Shown: in pieces, positions 24,433 to 33,051 of the stretch
Layout: the number at the start of each line of letters is the position of its first letter
Position numbering within the stretch: the stretch's first letter is position 1
Assembly (NCBI GenBank): GCA_965214945.1
Contig: OZ244029.1
Location: forward strand, 2,232,001 to 2,296,000
Origin: JAAXHB01 sp965214945
Lineage (GTDB): Bacteria; Actinomycetota; Acidimicrobiia; Acidimicrobiales; Aldehydirespiratoraceae
Direction of reading: 5' to 3'
Length of the DNA: 64,000 nucleotides
Notes under the pieces: model-generated
Database searches by the model: none
What the model was told of the DNA's origin: nothing
The model's input: only the letters and a program-made list of their open reading frames with translations
Program-made: the position numbers and the translations under genes

Positions 24433-26004
24433 ATGAGCCAGACAAGAGCGACCGCAGGCGGCCGGCGGCGACGCAGGGGCGGCCGGCGGCGAGGCGGCGG
24501 CGGACGGGCCAGACGGCGGGCGGCGCGGGCTGCCCCCGCCGCAGCGACGCCCTATCTGAAGCGACGGCTGGCCCCGGTGGAGCTCATCGACACAGAGGGC
24601 CTGGAAGCGATCGAACAGAACGCTGAGACGATCCTCTCCGAGATCGGCATCGCCTTCCAGGAGTTCCCCGAGGCGCTGTCGCTGCTGCGAGAGGCGGGCG
24701 CTGATGTCGACGGCGAACTGGTGAAGTTCCCGCCGGGCATGTGCCGCCAGATCGTGCGAGACAACGCCCCTGCCACCTACACCCAGCACGCCCGCAACCC
24801 AGCGCGCAACGTCCAGATCGGCGGCAACTCCACCGTGTTTGCTCCCAGCTACGGGTCACCTTTCGCGTTCGACCTAGACCGCGGCCGCCGCTACGCCACG
24901 CTGGACGACTTCGAGAACGCGGTGAAACTCGTGTATAGGCTTCCCGGACTTCATCACAGCGGCGGCACCGTGTGCGAGCCGGTTGATGTTCCGGTGAACA
25001 AGCGGCACCTCGACATGGTGTACGCGCACCTTCGCTACAGCGACAAGCCTTTCATGGGCTCCGTGACGGCCGCTGAGAGGGCTGCCGACTCGGTGGAGAT
25101 GGCCCGAATCGCGTTCGGCGGCGACCTGCGCGACCGCACCGTCATGACGTCGCTGATCAACGCCTCGTCGCCTATGCGCTGGGATGCCACGATGCTGGGC
25201 GCGGCTACCGAGTACGCGAGGGCCAACCAGGCGTGCGTCGTGAGCCCGTTCATCCTCGCCGGCGCGATGTCGCCCGTGACCGTGGCAGGGCTGGCCGCGC
25301 AGGCTTTGGCCGAGGCGCTGTCGGGCATGGCCTACCTACAGCTTGTGCGTCCGGGCGCGCCCGTGGTTTTTGGCACCTTCGCGTCGTCGATGTCGATGGC
25401 GACCGGCGCGCCGACGTTCGGCACGCCCGAGGCCGGACAGGCGATCTACGTGATGGCGGCGCTAGCCCGGCGGGTCGGAGTGCCGTTCCGGTCGGGCGGC
25501 CAGTTCACGTCGTCGAAGCTGCCCGACGCGCAGGCCGCGTACGAGTCGGCCCACACTTTGTTCCCCACAGTGCAGGCCGGGGTCAATTTTGTGCTTCACG
25601 CCGCGGGCTGGCAGGAGGGAGGCCTGACGTTGGGATTCGAGAAGCTGTTACTCGACGCCGACCAACTCACGGCCATGGAGGTCTGGGCCCGAGGGGTGGA
25701 CATGAGCGACAACGGCCAGGCCATGGAGGCCTTTCGCACCAACGACCATGGCCAGCACTTCCTGGGCAACGCCCACACCCTCGCGAACTTCGAGAACGCC
25801 TTCTGGCGCTCCGACCTCTGCGATGACGGCAGCTTCGAGCAATGGCGTGACGAGGGCTCGCTCTCGGCCGCCCGGCGAGCTAACGCCCGATACAAGAGCC
25901 TGCTCTCCGAGTACGAGCCACCCCCCATTGACGACACCGTCGATGCCGAGCTGAAGGACTACTTAGCGCGGCGCAAAGCAGAGATGCCAGACGAGATCGG
26001 CTGA
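24433..26004 (+). CDS. MttB-family (trimethylamine methyltransferase-like) methyltransferase
   Basis: 523 residues. A strongly basic Gly/Arg N-terminus (residues 7-40) precedes the MttB TIM-barrel: HHSGGTVCEPVDVPV, SPFILAGAMSPVTVAGLAAQ, GAPVVFGTFASSMSMATGAP, HAAGWQEGGLTLGFEK and DHGQHFLGNAHT. No in-frame amber codon interrupts it, so it is a non-pyrrolysine member, the group that includes glycine-betaine and related demethylases. It should transfer a methyl from a quaternary or methylated amine to the corrinoid protein encoded upstream. A GAGAGG site precedes the ATG. Confidence 0.9.
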   Translation: MSQTRATAGGRRRRRGGRRRGGGGRARRRAARAAPAAATPYLKRRLAPVELIDTEGLEAIEQNAETILSEIGIAFQEFPEALSLLREAGADVDGELVKFPPGMCRQIVRDNAPATYTQHARNPARNVQIGGNSTVFAPSYGSPFAFDLDRGRRYATLDDFENAVKLVYRLPGLHHSGGTVCEPVDVPVNKRHLDMVYAHLRYSDKPFMGSVTAAERAADSVEMARIAFGGDLRDRTVMTSLINASSPMRWDATMLGAATEYARANQACVVSPFILAGAMSPVTVAGLAAQALAEALSGMAYLQLVRPGAPVVFGTFASSMSMATGAPTFGTPEAGQAIYVMAALARRVGVPFRSGGQFTSSKLPDAQAAYESAHTLFPTVQAGVNFVLHAAGWQEGGLTLGFEKLLLDADQLTAMEVWARGVDMSDNGQAMEAFRTNDHGQHFLGNAHTLANFENAFWRSDLCDDGSFEQWRDEGSLSAARRANARYKSLLSEYEPPPIDDTVDAELKDYLARRKAEMPDEIG

Positions 26005-26014
26005 CCCCGGCGGC

Positions 26015-26070
26015 TGATCCCTTCGGGGCTGAAAGTGGCGAGTGATCCCTTCGGGGCTGAAAGTGGCGAG
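26015..26070. repeat. Two-copy 28-base tandem repeat
   Basis: TGATCCCTTCGGGGCTGAAA plus eight bases is present twice back to back, just after the MttB stop. CCTTCGGGG can form a small tetraloop hairpin in each copy. The following 70 bases carry three copies of an AGTTCAGGCGGC element that continue into the end of the next minus-strand gene. Confidence 0.9.
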
Positions 26071-26141
26071 CCGCGGGTGGAGCCGGCGCGGTCAGTTCAG
26101 GCGGCTGCGGCCAGTTCGCCAGTTCAGGCGGCGCGGCTAGT

Positions 26142-26564
26142 TCAGGCGGCTGCGGCCCGCTGCGCGGGAAGGCGAAGGCCGATCATCTCAGCAGCCTCGC
26201 GAAGCGCGGCGTGCCACTCGTCCATTTCGGCCTTGGCGGCGGCCTGCAAGGACATGACGGCGTGGCCTATGGCGAGGTGAGCCGCCTCGATCGTGGTCTC
26301 CGGCGACTCCGCTGCACGGGAAACCGCAGCAAAGCCCGCCGAGATCCCGGAGTGGACGTCGTTGTTCCTCTGGACGGACGCTGCCGCCCACTCCGACAGC
26401 GCTCTGACCGCCCGCGGCCGGGAGCGGTTCAACGGGTCTGCCAACACCGCGTCCACCCAGATGTCCCAGCCGTGCGAGCGGCTGCCGACAACGCTGTCGC
26501 TGCCGTGTCCGGTTTCTTCAGCGTATTGCAGGTATGCGTTCCATATCTGAGACTCTCCAGCCAT
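26142..26564 (-). CDS. Hypothetical helical protein
   Basis: 140 residues from ATG 26564, which follows an excellent AGGAGGGAG site. The reading frame continues to 26843 but the upstream part overlaps the MFS gene end and lacks a start signal. The protein is soluble and helix-rich (MSLQAAAKAEMDEWHAALREAAEMIG) and begins SQIWNAYLQYAEETGHG. I recognise no family. Its last residues (RLPAQRAAAA) come from repeat-rich DNA. Confidence 0.6.
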   Translation of the reverse strand: MAGESQIWNAYLQYAEETGHGSDSVVGSRSHGWDIWVDAVLADPLNRSRPRAVRALSEWAAASVQRNNDVHSGISAGFAAVSRAAESPETTIEAAHLAIGHAVMSLQAAAKAEMDEWHAALREAAEMIGLRLPAQRAAAA

Positions 26565-26679
26565 GCTCAGGCTCCCTCCTGTTAGATGGCGGCTTCTCGC
26601 TCTCGGCGCTTCGCACCGCGGTGACGACCGGCTCATCATACGCGGCGAAGACGGCTCGGCCTCGCGGAGGGCCGCGGTG

Positions 26680-28089
26680 TTAACCGGACTGCTGCTGTCG
26701 TCCGCTCTGAGGACGCCGGGGACGGCTGCGGGGACGGCGCAGCAGGTTGGCCGCCATGGCTGAGGCCCGGGCCGGCCAGGCCACGAACTTGCCCTGCTCG
26801 GCCACGGGAAGAGCCTCATGGACCAGCATCCGGTAGGCGACATACCCCACCACGATCACGTGCGGCACCACCAGCATCACAAAAAACGCCTGCGGTGTGG
26901 TCGCCGCCATGACCGCGCCGGCGACGGTCGGGCCGACAACCGCACCGATGCCTACGGAGCGCACCAGCGAGGCGCTGGCACCATTGAGCTGTCTCGCCGA
27001 CACGTTGTCGCCCGCGATGACGATGGCAAGCGAGTAAAGCGGGAACGTGGCCCCGCCCAGTGTGAACATGAGAGCCAGCGACGGCAGCGAACCGGGTGCC
27101 ACCATCAGATGCAGCCCTGAAGCGGCAGACGCGACCGCGGCCACAACGAACACCACATAGCGGCGCTGAACCCGATCAGAGACCGCACCCACGGGCCATT
27201 GCATCACGACCGAGCCGACGATCGAAGCCGCCGTGAACAGGGCGATGCGAGTGACCGGCAGCCCCTCGGTCGCGGCGTAGAGGGCGCCGAGGCCGACGAG
27301 TGTGCCCTGCGCTGTGCCCACGCAGAAGGAGGTGACGACCGCGACCGGCGCCTGGCCGAAGAGCCGCCGCAGCGGCATCTCTTCGGGCACCGACAGCTCC
27401 GGCGCCCGGTTTGCCGACAGCGACACCGGCACAAGCGACATCGAGATCAGCGTCGATGAGACGATGAACAGCTTGAAGCCGTCGGGGTCGGCAGCGTTCA
27501 GCAGGAACTGGCCGGTGCCCATCCCGCCCATCGTGGCCACCATGTAGAGAGCCAGCAGGCGGCCGCGGGTTGCGTTGGTGGCGATGTTGTTTAGCCACGA
27601 TTCCACTGTCACGAAGATTCCAGCCATGCAAAGACCGAAGGCAAACCTGAGAACGGCCCACGACAGGGGATGAATCCACACAGAGAACAAGATCGCGGCT
27701 GCCGAGGTCATCGAGGTCAACGCGGCGAACACGCGGATGTGGCCGACGGTGCTCAAGAAGTGCTCGGCGGCTTTGGTGCCGAACAGGAACCCCAGGAAAT
27801 AGGCGGCCAACACGAAGCTGCTGATCGCCAGTCCGAAGCCCTCGGATTCTGCCCGCACTCCCAGCAGCGACCCCTGCAGACCGTTGCCGGCCATCAGCAG
27901 CACCATGCCCAACAGCAGCGACCGAGCCGCCTTGATACCCGCGCGGGCGGCGGGCGGCTGGCGCGCCGGGCCGCGCTCGCCGCACAGCAGCGACCGAGCC
28001 GCTTTGATACCCGCGCGGGCGGCGGGCGGCTGGCGCGCCGGGCCGCGCTCGCCGCTGGGCTCGGGCCACTGGACAGCGTTGGCGTCCAC
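26680..28089 (-). CDS. Major facilitator superfamily transporter
   Basis: About 469 residues if the GTG at 28089 is used. Twelve hydrophobic segments are discernible, with the MFS loop LAAYFLGFLFGTKAAEH (between helices 2 and 3) and ALYMVATMGGMGTGQFLL near helix 5. The first 60 residues are a cytoplasmic tail in which a 24-residue unit (GERGPARQPPAARAGIKAAR and four more) occurs twice because of a 72-base tandem duplication. An alternative start at the ATG preceding VLLMAGNGLQ would remove it. Substrate unknown; it resembles drug/metabolite exporters. Confidence 0.8.
   Translation of the reverse strand: MDANAVQWPEPSGERGPARQPPAARAGIKAARSLLCGERGPARQPPAARAGIKAARSLLLGMVLLMAGNGLQGSLLGVRAESEGFGLAISSFVLAAYFLGFLFGTKAAEHFLSTVGHIRVFAALTSMTSAAAILFSVWIHPLSWAVLRFAFGLCMAGIFVTVESWLNNIATNATRGRLLALYMVATMGGMGTGQFLLNAADPDGFKLFIVSSTLISMSLVPVSLSANRAPELSVPEEMPLRRLFGQAPVAVVTSFCVGTAQGTLVGLGALYAATEGLPVTRIALFTAASIVGSVVMQWPVGAVSDRVQRRYVVFVVAAVASAASGLHLMVAPGSLPSLALMFTLGGATFPLYSLAIVIAGDNVSARQLNGASASLVRSVGIGAVVGPTVAGAVMAATTPQAFFVMLVVPHVIVVGYVAYRMLVHEALPVAEQGKFVAWPARASAMAANLLRRPRSRPRRPQSGRQQQSG
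27913..28056. repeat. 72-base in-frame tandem duplication in MFS gene
   Basis: Two adjacent 72-base copies (27913-27984 and 27985-28056) differ at only a few positions. The duplication keeps frame and adds one 24-residue unit to the N-terminal tail of the MFS protein. The near identity points to a recent event. Confidence 0.9.
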
Positions 28090-28217
28090 AAACCGGATCG
28101 TAGCGATGCCCTTTGGAAGGCCGGCTGAGAATCAGCGTGATGTGCCGGCGTGGCTGTGTGACTCTTGTCTCAAAGCAGGAATCGTCGAGACGGCCGGGGC
28201 CGCTGTCCAGCGTGCGC

Positions 28218-29045
28218 TCAACCGCGGTCGGCCGGATGGTGAGGCGCGGCGGCGAGGGCTTCCGCGATGGCTTTGCGCGTGACTACGGGGCTCTCTGTCT
28301 GCATGAAATGGCCGACGCGGTCGAGGTACACGGTCGTCGCTAACCCTGGCCCGAAGGCCGCGATCATCTTCTGCGCGGCTCGGTTCGGGGTCATCTTGTC
28401 CTCCGCGCCGAGAACCAGCGTCACCGGGCACCGCACCTGCCTCGCCGCGGAGGTCGCTCCGCGGTACTTGCCACAGGCCGCGAGGTCGTTACCAAGCACG
28501 CCCGGCGGCGACCGGTCGAGCAGAGCGGTGGTACCGCCGATCAGCCACATGCCCGGCGAGGCGTGGCCGCCCACATGGGCTCTTTGGCCCACTCCCCATG
28601 ACGCTATGAGCCGTCCGGCGAGCGGATCGTCGGCGTCGGCGGCAGCCTGCAGCGCGGGATGAACGGGCATGGCCCCGGCTGTGCCCAGCAGCACGATCGA
28701 GCGGACCGTCTCGGGGTGGCGGGCGGCAGCTTCAAGCACGACGAACGTGCCCATCGAGTGCCCCACCAGATGCGCTGGCGCCAGCGCGAGTTCGGTCACC
28801 GCCGACGCGAGCCAGTCACCCATCTCTTCGATGGTGCCCAGCGCGGGTCCTTCGCTACCGCCGTGGCCGGGCAGGTCAAGAGCCGCGACCCGGTAGCCAT
28901 GATGCGCGATCCAGCGCGTCTGCATCTGCCAGACCGTGCGGTCGCCACCGGCGCCGTGCACGAGCACCGCGGCTGGCTCGTCGCCGCTGTGGTCGCGTCC
29001 GCCGGTGGCGTAGCGGACACTCCGCCCGCCGACTGTCTTGCGCAT
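28218..29045 (-). CDS. Alpha/beta hydrolase
   Basis: 275 residues. It has the oxyanion-hole motif VLVHGAGG, the nucleophile elbow VGHSMGTF (Ser), an acid in VLGAEDKMTP and the catalytic His in DRVGHFMQTESP, which is the full Ser-Asp-His triad of the fold. A cap region lies at about 130-190. The substrate is unknown; it could be an esterase, epoxide hydrolase or haloperoxidase-like enzyme. It lies 50 bases downstream of metY on the same strand and may be part of that transcript. Confidence 0.85.
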   Translation of the reverse strand: MRKTVGGRSVRYATGGRDHSGDEPAAVLVHGAGGDRTVWQMQTRWIAHHGYRVAALDLPGHGGSEGPALGTIEEMGDWLASAVTELALAPAHLVGHSMGTFVVLEAAARHPETVRSIVLLGTAGAMPVHPALQAAADADDPLAGRLIASWGVGQRAHVGGHASPGMWLIGGTTALLDRSPPGVLGNDLAACGKYRGATSAARQVRCPVTLVLGAEDKMTPNRAAQKMIAAFGPGLATTVYLDRVGHFMQTESPVVTRKAIAEALAAAPHHPADRG

Positions 29046-29095
29046 CCTCCGAGCGGGCCTACTACCGCCGCTTCACCCAGCGGGCCCGCTGCCGG

Positions 29096-30388
29096 TCAGC
29101 GCTGGGATGCCTTGAGAGCCCGCTCAAGGTCTTCGACGATGTCGCTGGGGTCTTCGAGGCCCACCGAGATTCTCACCAGGTCTTCGCCCACGCCGGCCGC
29201 GGTCAGGTCTTCGGCCGACATCTGCTGGTGGGTGGTGCTCGCCGGGTGGATCACCAGCGTCTTGGCGTCGCCAACGTTTGCCAGATGCGACGCCAGCCTC
29301 ACCGACTCGATGAACTTCGCCCCAGCGGCGCGCCCGCCGACGATGCCGAAGCTCAAGATCGCGCCGGCACCCCGCGGATACAGTCGGGAGGCCAGCTCAT
29401 GGTCGGGGTGATCGGGAGCAGAGGGGTGTTTGACCCAGGCGACCGCGTCGTTCGCTCTCAGGGCATCGACCACCGCCGTGGTGTTGGCCACATGGCGTTG
29501 CATCCGCAGCGGCAGCGTCTCGACGCCCTGCAGTATCTGGAACGCGTTGGCCGGGCTCATGCAGGCCCCGAAGTCTCGGAGCCCTTCAGCACGGGCGCGG
29601 CTGATAAAGGCCGCCGGGCCGAACTCGTCGGCGAAGCTGATCCCGTGGTAGCCGGCATAGGGCTCGGTGATCGTGTCGAACCGGCCTGAGGCGTCCCAGT
29701 CGAAGCGGCCGCCATCTACCAGTAAGCCGCCAAGGGCGACGCCGTGGCCGCCGAGAAACTTGGTGGCCGAGTGCATAACGATGTCGGCGCCGTGCTCAAG
29801 AGCCTGGATGAGGTACGGCGTGGAGAACGTGGCGTCCACCATCAGAGGCAAGCCCCGGGCATGGGCAACCTCAGCCACAGCCTCGATATCGAGCACCTCG
29901 ATGCCGGGGTTGCCGAGCGTCTCGGCGAACACCAGCCGGGTGCGGTCGGTGACGGCCGCAGCGAACTCGTCGCTGCGGCGGGGGTCGACGAAAGTAGCGG
30001 TGATGCCGAACCTTGGAAGCGTGAGATTCAACATGTTGTGGGTGCCGCCGTAGATATTGCGGCTTGCAACAATGTGACCGCCCGAGCCCATCAGCGCTGA
30101 CACCGCCAAGAAGAAAGCAGCCTGACCGCTGGCAGTCGCCACCGCGCCTACGCCGCCCTCCAGCGCGGCGATTCGCTCTTCGAGCACCGCCACGGTGGGG
30201 TTGGAGATGCGCGAATAGATGTGGCCGGGGACTTCAAGGTTGAACAGGCCGGCCGCCTGGTCGGTGTCCTCGAAGGAGTACGACGTCGTGAAATAAATAG
30301 GGACAGCGCGGGCCCCGGTCGCGGGGTCACTGTGCTGGCCTGCATGAAGGCTCAGCGTGTCGAAGCGAAGGAAGTCCGGCTCGATCAT
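29096..30388 (-). CDS. metY: O-acetylhomoserine sulfhydrylase family PLP enzyme
   Basis: 430 residues of the Cys/Met metabolism PLP family. The opening DTLSLHAGQHSDPATGARAVPIYFTTSYSF is diagnostic of MetY. YSRISNPTVAVLEERIAALEGG, TLGNPGIEVLDIEAVAEVAH and the PLP lysine in MHSATKFLGGHG follow, and HPASTTHQQ near the C-terminus binds the substrate carboxylate. It joins sulfide (or methanethiol) to O-acetylhomoserine to make homocysteine or methionine in the cytoplasm. Methionine synthesis fits the one-carbon genes around it. Confidence 0.92.
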   Translation of the reverse strand: MIEPDFLRFDTLSLHAGQHSDPATGARAVPIYFTTSYSFEDTDQAAGLFNLEVPGHIYSRISNPTVAVLEERIAALEGGVGAVATASGQAAFFLAVSALMGSGGHIVASRNIYGGTHNMLNLTLPRFGITATFVDPRRSDEFAAAVTDRTRLVFAETLGNPGIEVLDIEAVAEVAHARGLPLMVDATFSTPYLIQALEHGADIVMHSATKFLGGHGVALGGLLVDGGRFDWDASGRFDTITEPYAGYHGISFADEFGPAAFISRARAEGLRDFGACMSPANAFQILQGVETLPLRMQRHVANTTAVVDALRANDAVAWVKHPSAPDHPDHELASRLYPRGAGAILSFGIVGGRAAGAKFIESVRLASHLANVGDAKTLVIHPASTTHQQMSAEDLTAAGVGEDLVRISVGLEDPSDIVEDLERALKASQR

Positions 30389-30483
30389 CTCAAGCCTGAC
30401 TTTATCTTCGTCCGGGGCCCTGGCTGTGTCCCGGACTGTTGTTGACTCGGCTCAGCGACTGGCACCGCCTTCTGGCAGAGGAC

Positions 30484-30525
30484 CTGACATCTCGGGTGCA
30501 GCTGAGCCGCTGAGCCGGATGTCAG
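30484..30525 (-). terminator. Hairpin at the end of the 55-residue gene
   Basis: Inverted arms CTGACATC/GATGTCAG, extended by CGG/CCG after one bulged base, overlap the stop codon of the small gene. A probable intrinsic terminator or mRNA-end hairpin; no clear U-tract is present. Confidence 0.45.
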
Positions 30526-30689
30526 CGATGGGCCTTGTAAGGCTTATTTGCCGCCTTGCCGACGACCGCGGCAACACTCTCGGCTGTGCCTACGGCGAAG
30601 CCGGGGCCCACACCGTCACGCCATACGGCATCGGCATCATCTTTTGTCTCGATCTTGTGGTCGTTGACCGGTGCAGGCGATGAGCCCAT
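30522..30689 (-). CDS. Small protein, 55 residues
   Basis: A short gene with unusually good signals: GAGGAGGTGTC directly precedes the ATG at 30689, and the frame runs to a TGA at 30522-30524. The product starts MGSSPAPVNDHKIETKDDAD, then VWRDGVGPGFAVGTAESVAA and a basic end (KAANKPYKAHR). It has no membrane segment and is mixed in charge. No family recognised. It stands alone between metY and the GMC oxidoreductase gene. Confidence 0.65.
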   Translation of the reverse strand: MGSSPAPVNDHKIETKDDADAVWRDGVGPGFAVGTAESVAAVVGKAANKPYKAHR

Positions 30690-30751
30690 GACACCTCCTC
30701 TGTTGGAACTTCGTGCTGCTCGCGCAACACAAGCCTACCGCTGTGAGTATC

Positions 30752-32443
30752 TTACCGCTGATTATTTTCCCACATAGCCGGCGACCGTGCAAGGACCTCG
30801 TGCCGGTAGAAGGGCAGCGGCTCGGACGGCAGCGGCGTGTTGCCGGCTATGAGGTCGGCGGCCTTTTCGGCCAGCATCATCACCGGGGCGTAGATGTTGG
30901 CGTTGGTGACATAGGGCATCGACGACGCGTCCACAACGCGCAGGCCGCTCACGCCGTGCACCTCGAGCGTGTCGGGATGCAGCACGGCGTCGTCGCTCAC
31001 GCCCATCTTCGCGGTGCAGGACGGGTGAAGCGCCGTCTCGGCGTCGCGTCGCACCCAGTCGAGTATCTGCTCGACTGTGCGCACTTCCGGGCCGGGCGAC
31101 ACCTCGCCGCCGTTGAACTCCGCCATAGAGGGCTGGCTGAGGATCCGTCTGGCGTGCTTTAGTGCCTCGACCCACTCTCGGCGGTCTTCGGGGGTGGACA
31201 GGTAGTTGAAGCGCAGCGCGGGCTTGGAGCGCGGGTCGGGCGAGACGATCCGCACCGTCCCTCGGGAGTTGCTGCGCATCGGCCCGACATGCACCTGGTA
31301 GCCGTGGCCGCCGGAAGGCGCTGAGCCGTCATAGCGAACGGCGACAGGCAGGAAGTGGAACATCAGGTTGGGGTAGGCCTCGTCGTCGTTGCTACGGATA
31401 AAGCCGCCTGCTTCGAAGTGGTTGGTGGCGCCCGGCCCGCGGCGGGCCAGCCACTGCAGCCCGATCCAAGGCCAGCGCCAACGGGCCAGCTGCGGCTGCA
31501 TCGATACCGGCCGGCGGCAGGCATGCTGAACGTAGACCTCCAAATGGTCTTGCAGATTGGCGCCCACGCCGTCGAGGCCGGCCACAGCGTCGATGCCGTG
31601 ACGCTTCAGCAGATCGGGCGGGCCTACGCCGGAGAGCTGCAGCAGCTGCGGCGAGTTGATGGCACCCCCGCAGCAGATCACTTCGCCGGCTCGCACGGTT
31701 CGGGGCCGCCCGCGCTTCAAGTACGCCACGCCGACAGCCCGGTCGCCCTCGAATAAGAGGCGTGTGGCGACAGCTCGCGTGACAAGCCGCAAATTGGGGC
31801 GCCGCAGCACCGGGTGCAGGTAGGCCCGCGCCGCGCTCAGGCGCCGGCCACGGCAGACGTTGCGGTCGAAAGCGGCGAAGCCCTCCTGGCGGTAGCCGTT
31901 CACGTCGTCGGTTCGCGGGTGGCCGGCCTGCTCGGCGGCGGAGAGGAAAGCCTCGAACAGCGGATTGGATGCCGGGCCGCGCTCCAGCACCAACGGGCCG
32001 TCGACGCCGCGGTGGTCGTCGTCTTCCCCGGCGGCCAGGCAGTTCTCCATCCGCTTGAAATAGGGCAGGCAGCTGGCGTAGTCCCAGTGCTGCATCCCGG
32101 GATCGGCGGCCCATTGCTCGTAGTCGAGCGGGTTGCCGCGCTGGAAGATCATGCCGTTGATGCTCGACGAACCGCCGAGCACCTTGCCCCGTGCGTGGTA
32201 GACACGGCGCCCGCCCATGTGCGGCTCGGGCTCCGACGCGTACTGCCAGTCGTAGAAGCGGCTACCGATGGGGAATGAGAGCGCCGCGGGCATGTGGACG
32301 AACACGTCGAAGCGCCAGTCTTTGCGGCCCGCCTCGAGTACCAGCACCGATGTAGCGGCGTCCGCGCTGAGGCGGTTGGCCAGCACGCAGCCCGCCGAGC
32401 CGCCTCCTACAATCACGTAGTCAAAGTGTTTCTTGATGCTCAC
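30752..32443 (-). CDS. GMC-family oxidoreductase (choline dehydrogenase-like)
   Basis: 563 residues from GTG 32443. The FAD-binding motif DYVIVGGGSAGCVLANRLS is at the N-terminus. GMC signature 1 appears as ARGKVLGGSSSINGMIFQRG and signature 2 as GGAINSPQLLQLSGVGP. The C-terminal active-site pair occurs in HPSCTAKMG (His) and VTNANIYAPVMMLAEKAAD (Asn). Such enzymes oxidise alcohols, most often choline to betaine aldehyde. The Rieske and dimethylglycine-dehydrogenase-like genes nearby make choline a sensible substrate, but an aldehyde dehydrogenase partner is missing. Confidence 0.85.
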   Translation of the reverse strand: MSIKKHFDYVIVGGGSAGCVLANRLSADAATSVLVLEAGRKDWRFDVFVHMPAALSFPIGSRFYDWQYASEPEPHMGGRRVYHARGKVLGGSSSINGMIFQRGNPLDYEQWAADPGMQHWDYASCLPYFKRMENCLAAGEDDDHRGVDGPLVLERGPASNPLFEAFLSAAEQAGHPRTDDVNGYRQEGFAAFDRNVCRGRRLSAARAYLHPVLRRPNLRLVTRAVATRLLFEGDRAVGVAYLKRGRPRTVRAGEVICCGGAINSPQLLQLSGVGPPDLLKRHGIDAVAGLDGVGANLQDHLEVYVQHACRRPVSMQPQLARWRWPWIGLQWLARRGPGATNHFEAGGFIRSNDDEAYPNLMFHFLPVAVRYDGSAPSGGHGYQVHVGPMRSNSRGTVRIVSPDPRSKPALRFNYLSTPEDRREWVEALKHARRILSQPSMAEFNGGEVSPGPEVRTVEQILDWVRRDAETALHPSCTAKMGVSDDAVLHPDTLEVHGVSGLRVVDASSMPYVTNANIYAPVMMLAEKAADLIAGNTPLPSEPLPFYRHEVLARSPAMWENNQR

Positions 32444-32496
32444 GCCCCCGTCTATCCGCGCCTGCCGGTGACCTCGGATAAGTGACAATACGCAAC

Positions 32497-32970
32497 ATGA
32501 ATACCGACATCCATAGCACGCAGAACGACACCAGCACATCTGAAGGCCGCACGAACGACAACAGCACGTCTGCGGGCCGCACGTCTGAGGGCCGCTGCTT
32601 GTGCGGCGGAGTGAGCTACGCGGTGGACGGACATCTGCGCCCGGTGTGGAACTGCCACTGTTGGCGATGCCGCCGCTGGACCGGACACTTCATGGCTGCG
32701 ACGAACTGCGCCCGTGATGAGATCGCGTTCGACAGCGACGAAACGCTGGAGTGGCATCATCCCAGCAGCGACCCGAACGTGGTCTACGGCTTCTGTAGGC
32801 GATGCGGTTCGTCGCTGTTCTGGACGGTCGTCGGCTCTACCAGGATCTCCATCTGCGCGGGAACGCTTGATCCGCCCACCGGGCTCAGCACCGACGTGGT
32901 CGTGTTCAGTGAGGACGCCTCCGACTACCACACCCTCGACACAAGCCTGCGTCAGCGCCCCGCAGACTGA
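32497..32970 (+). CDS. GFA/CENP-V family zinc protein
   Basis: 157 residues from ATG 32497 (a GTG at 32482 adds five). After a Thr/Ser/Asn-rich N-terminus with duplicated GRTS/NDNSTS-type units (about 8-33) comes the GFA domain: GRCLCGGVSYAV, WNCHCWRCRRWTGHF and GFCRRCGSSLFW provide the Cys ligands of two zinc sites. The family includes glutathione-dependent formaldehyde-activating enzyme and many uncharacterised carbon-sulfur lyase-like proteins. Formaldehyde released by the neighbouring demethylation enzymes would be a fitting substrate, but this is inference. Confidence 0.8.
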   Translation: MNTDIHSTQNDTSTSEGRTNDNSTSAGRTSEGRCLCGGVSYAVDGHLRPVWNCHCWRCRRWTGHFMAATNCARDEIAFDSDETLEWHHPSSDPNVVYGFCRRCGSSLFWTVVGSTRISICAGTLDPPTGLSTDVVVFSEDASDYHTLDTSLRQRPAD

Positions 32971-33051
32971 CGCCAAGCCGAATCCGGGGGCGACAACACG
33001 TCGCACACCGGTCCGCAACAACCACCGGTCCGCAACGATTTCGGGGCGAGG

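Noticed and set aside
24433..26004. Pyrrolysine-containing MttB
   Set aside because: The frame has no internal TAG and is full length without it.
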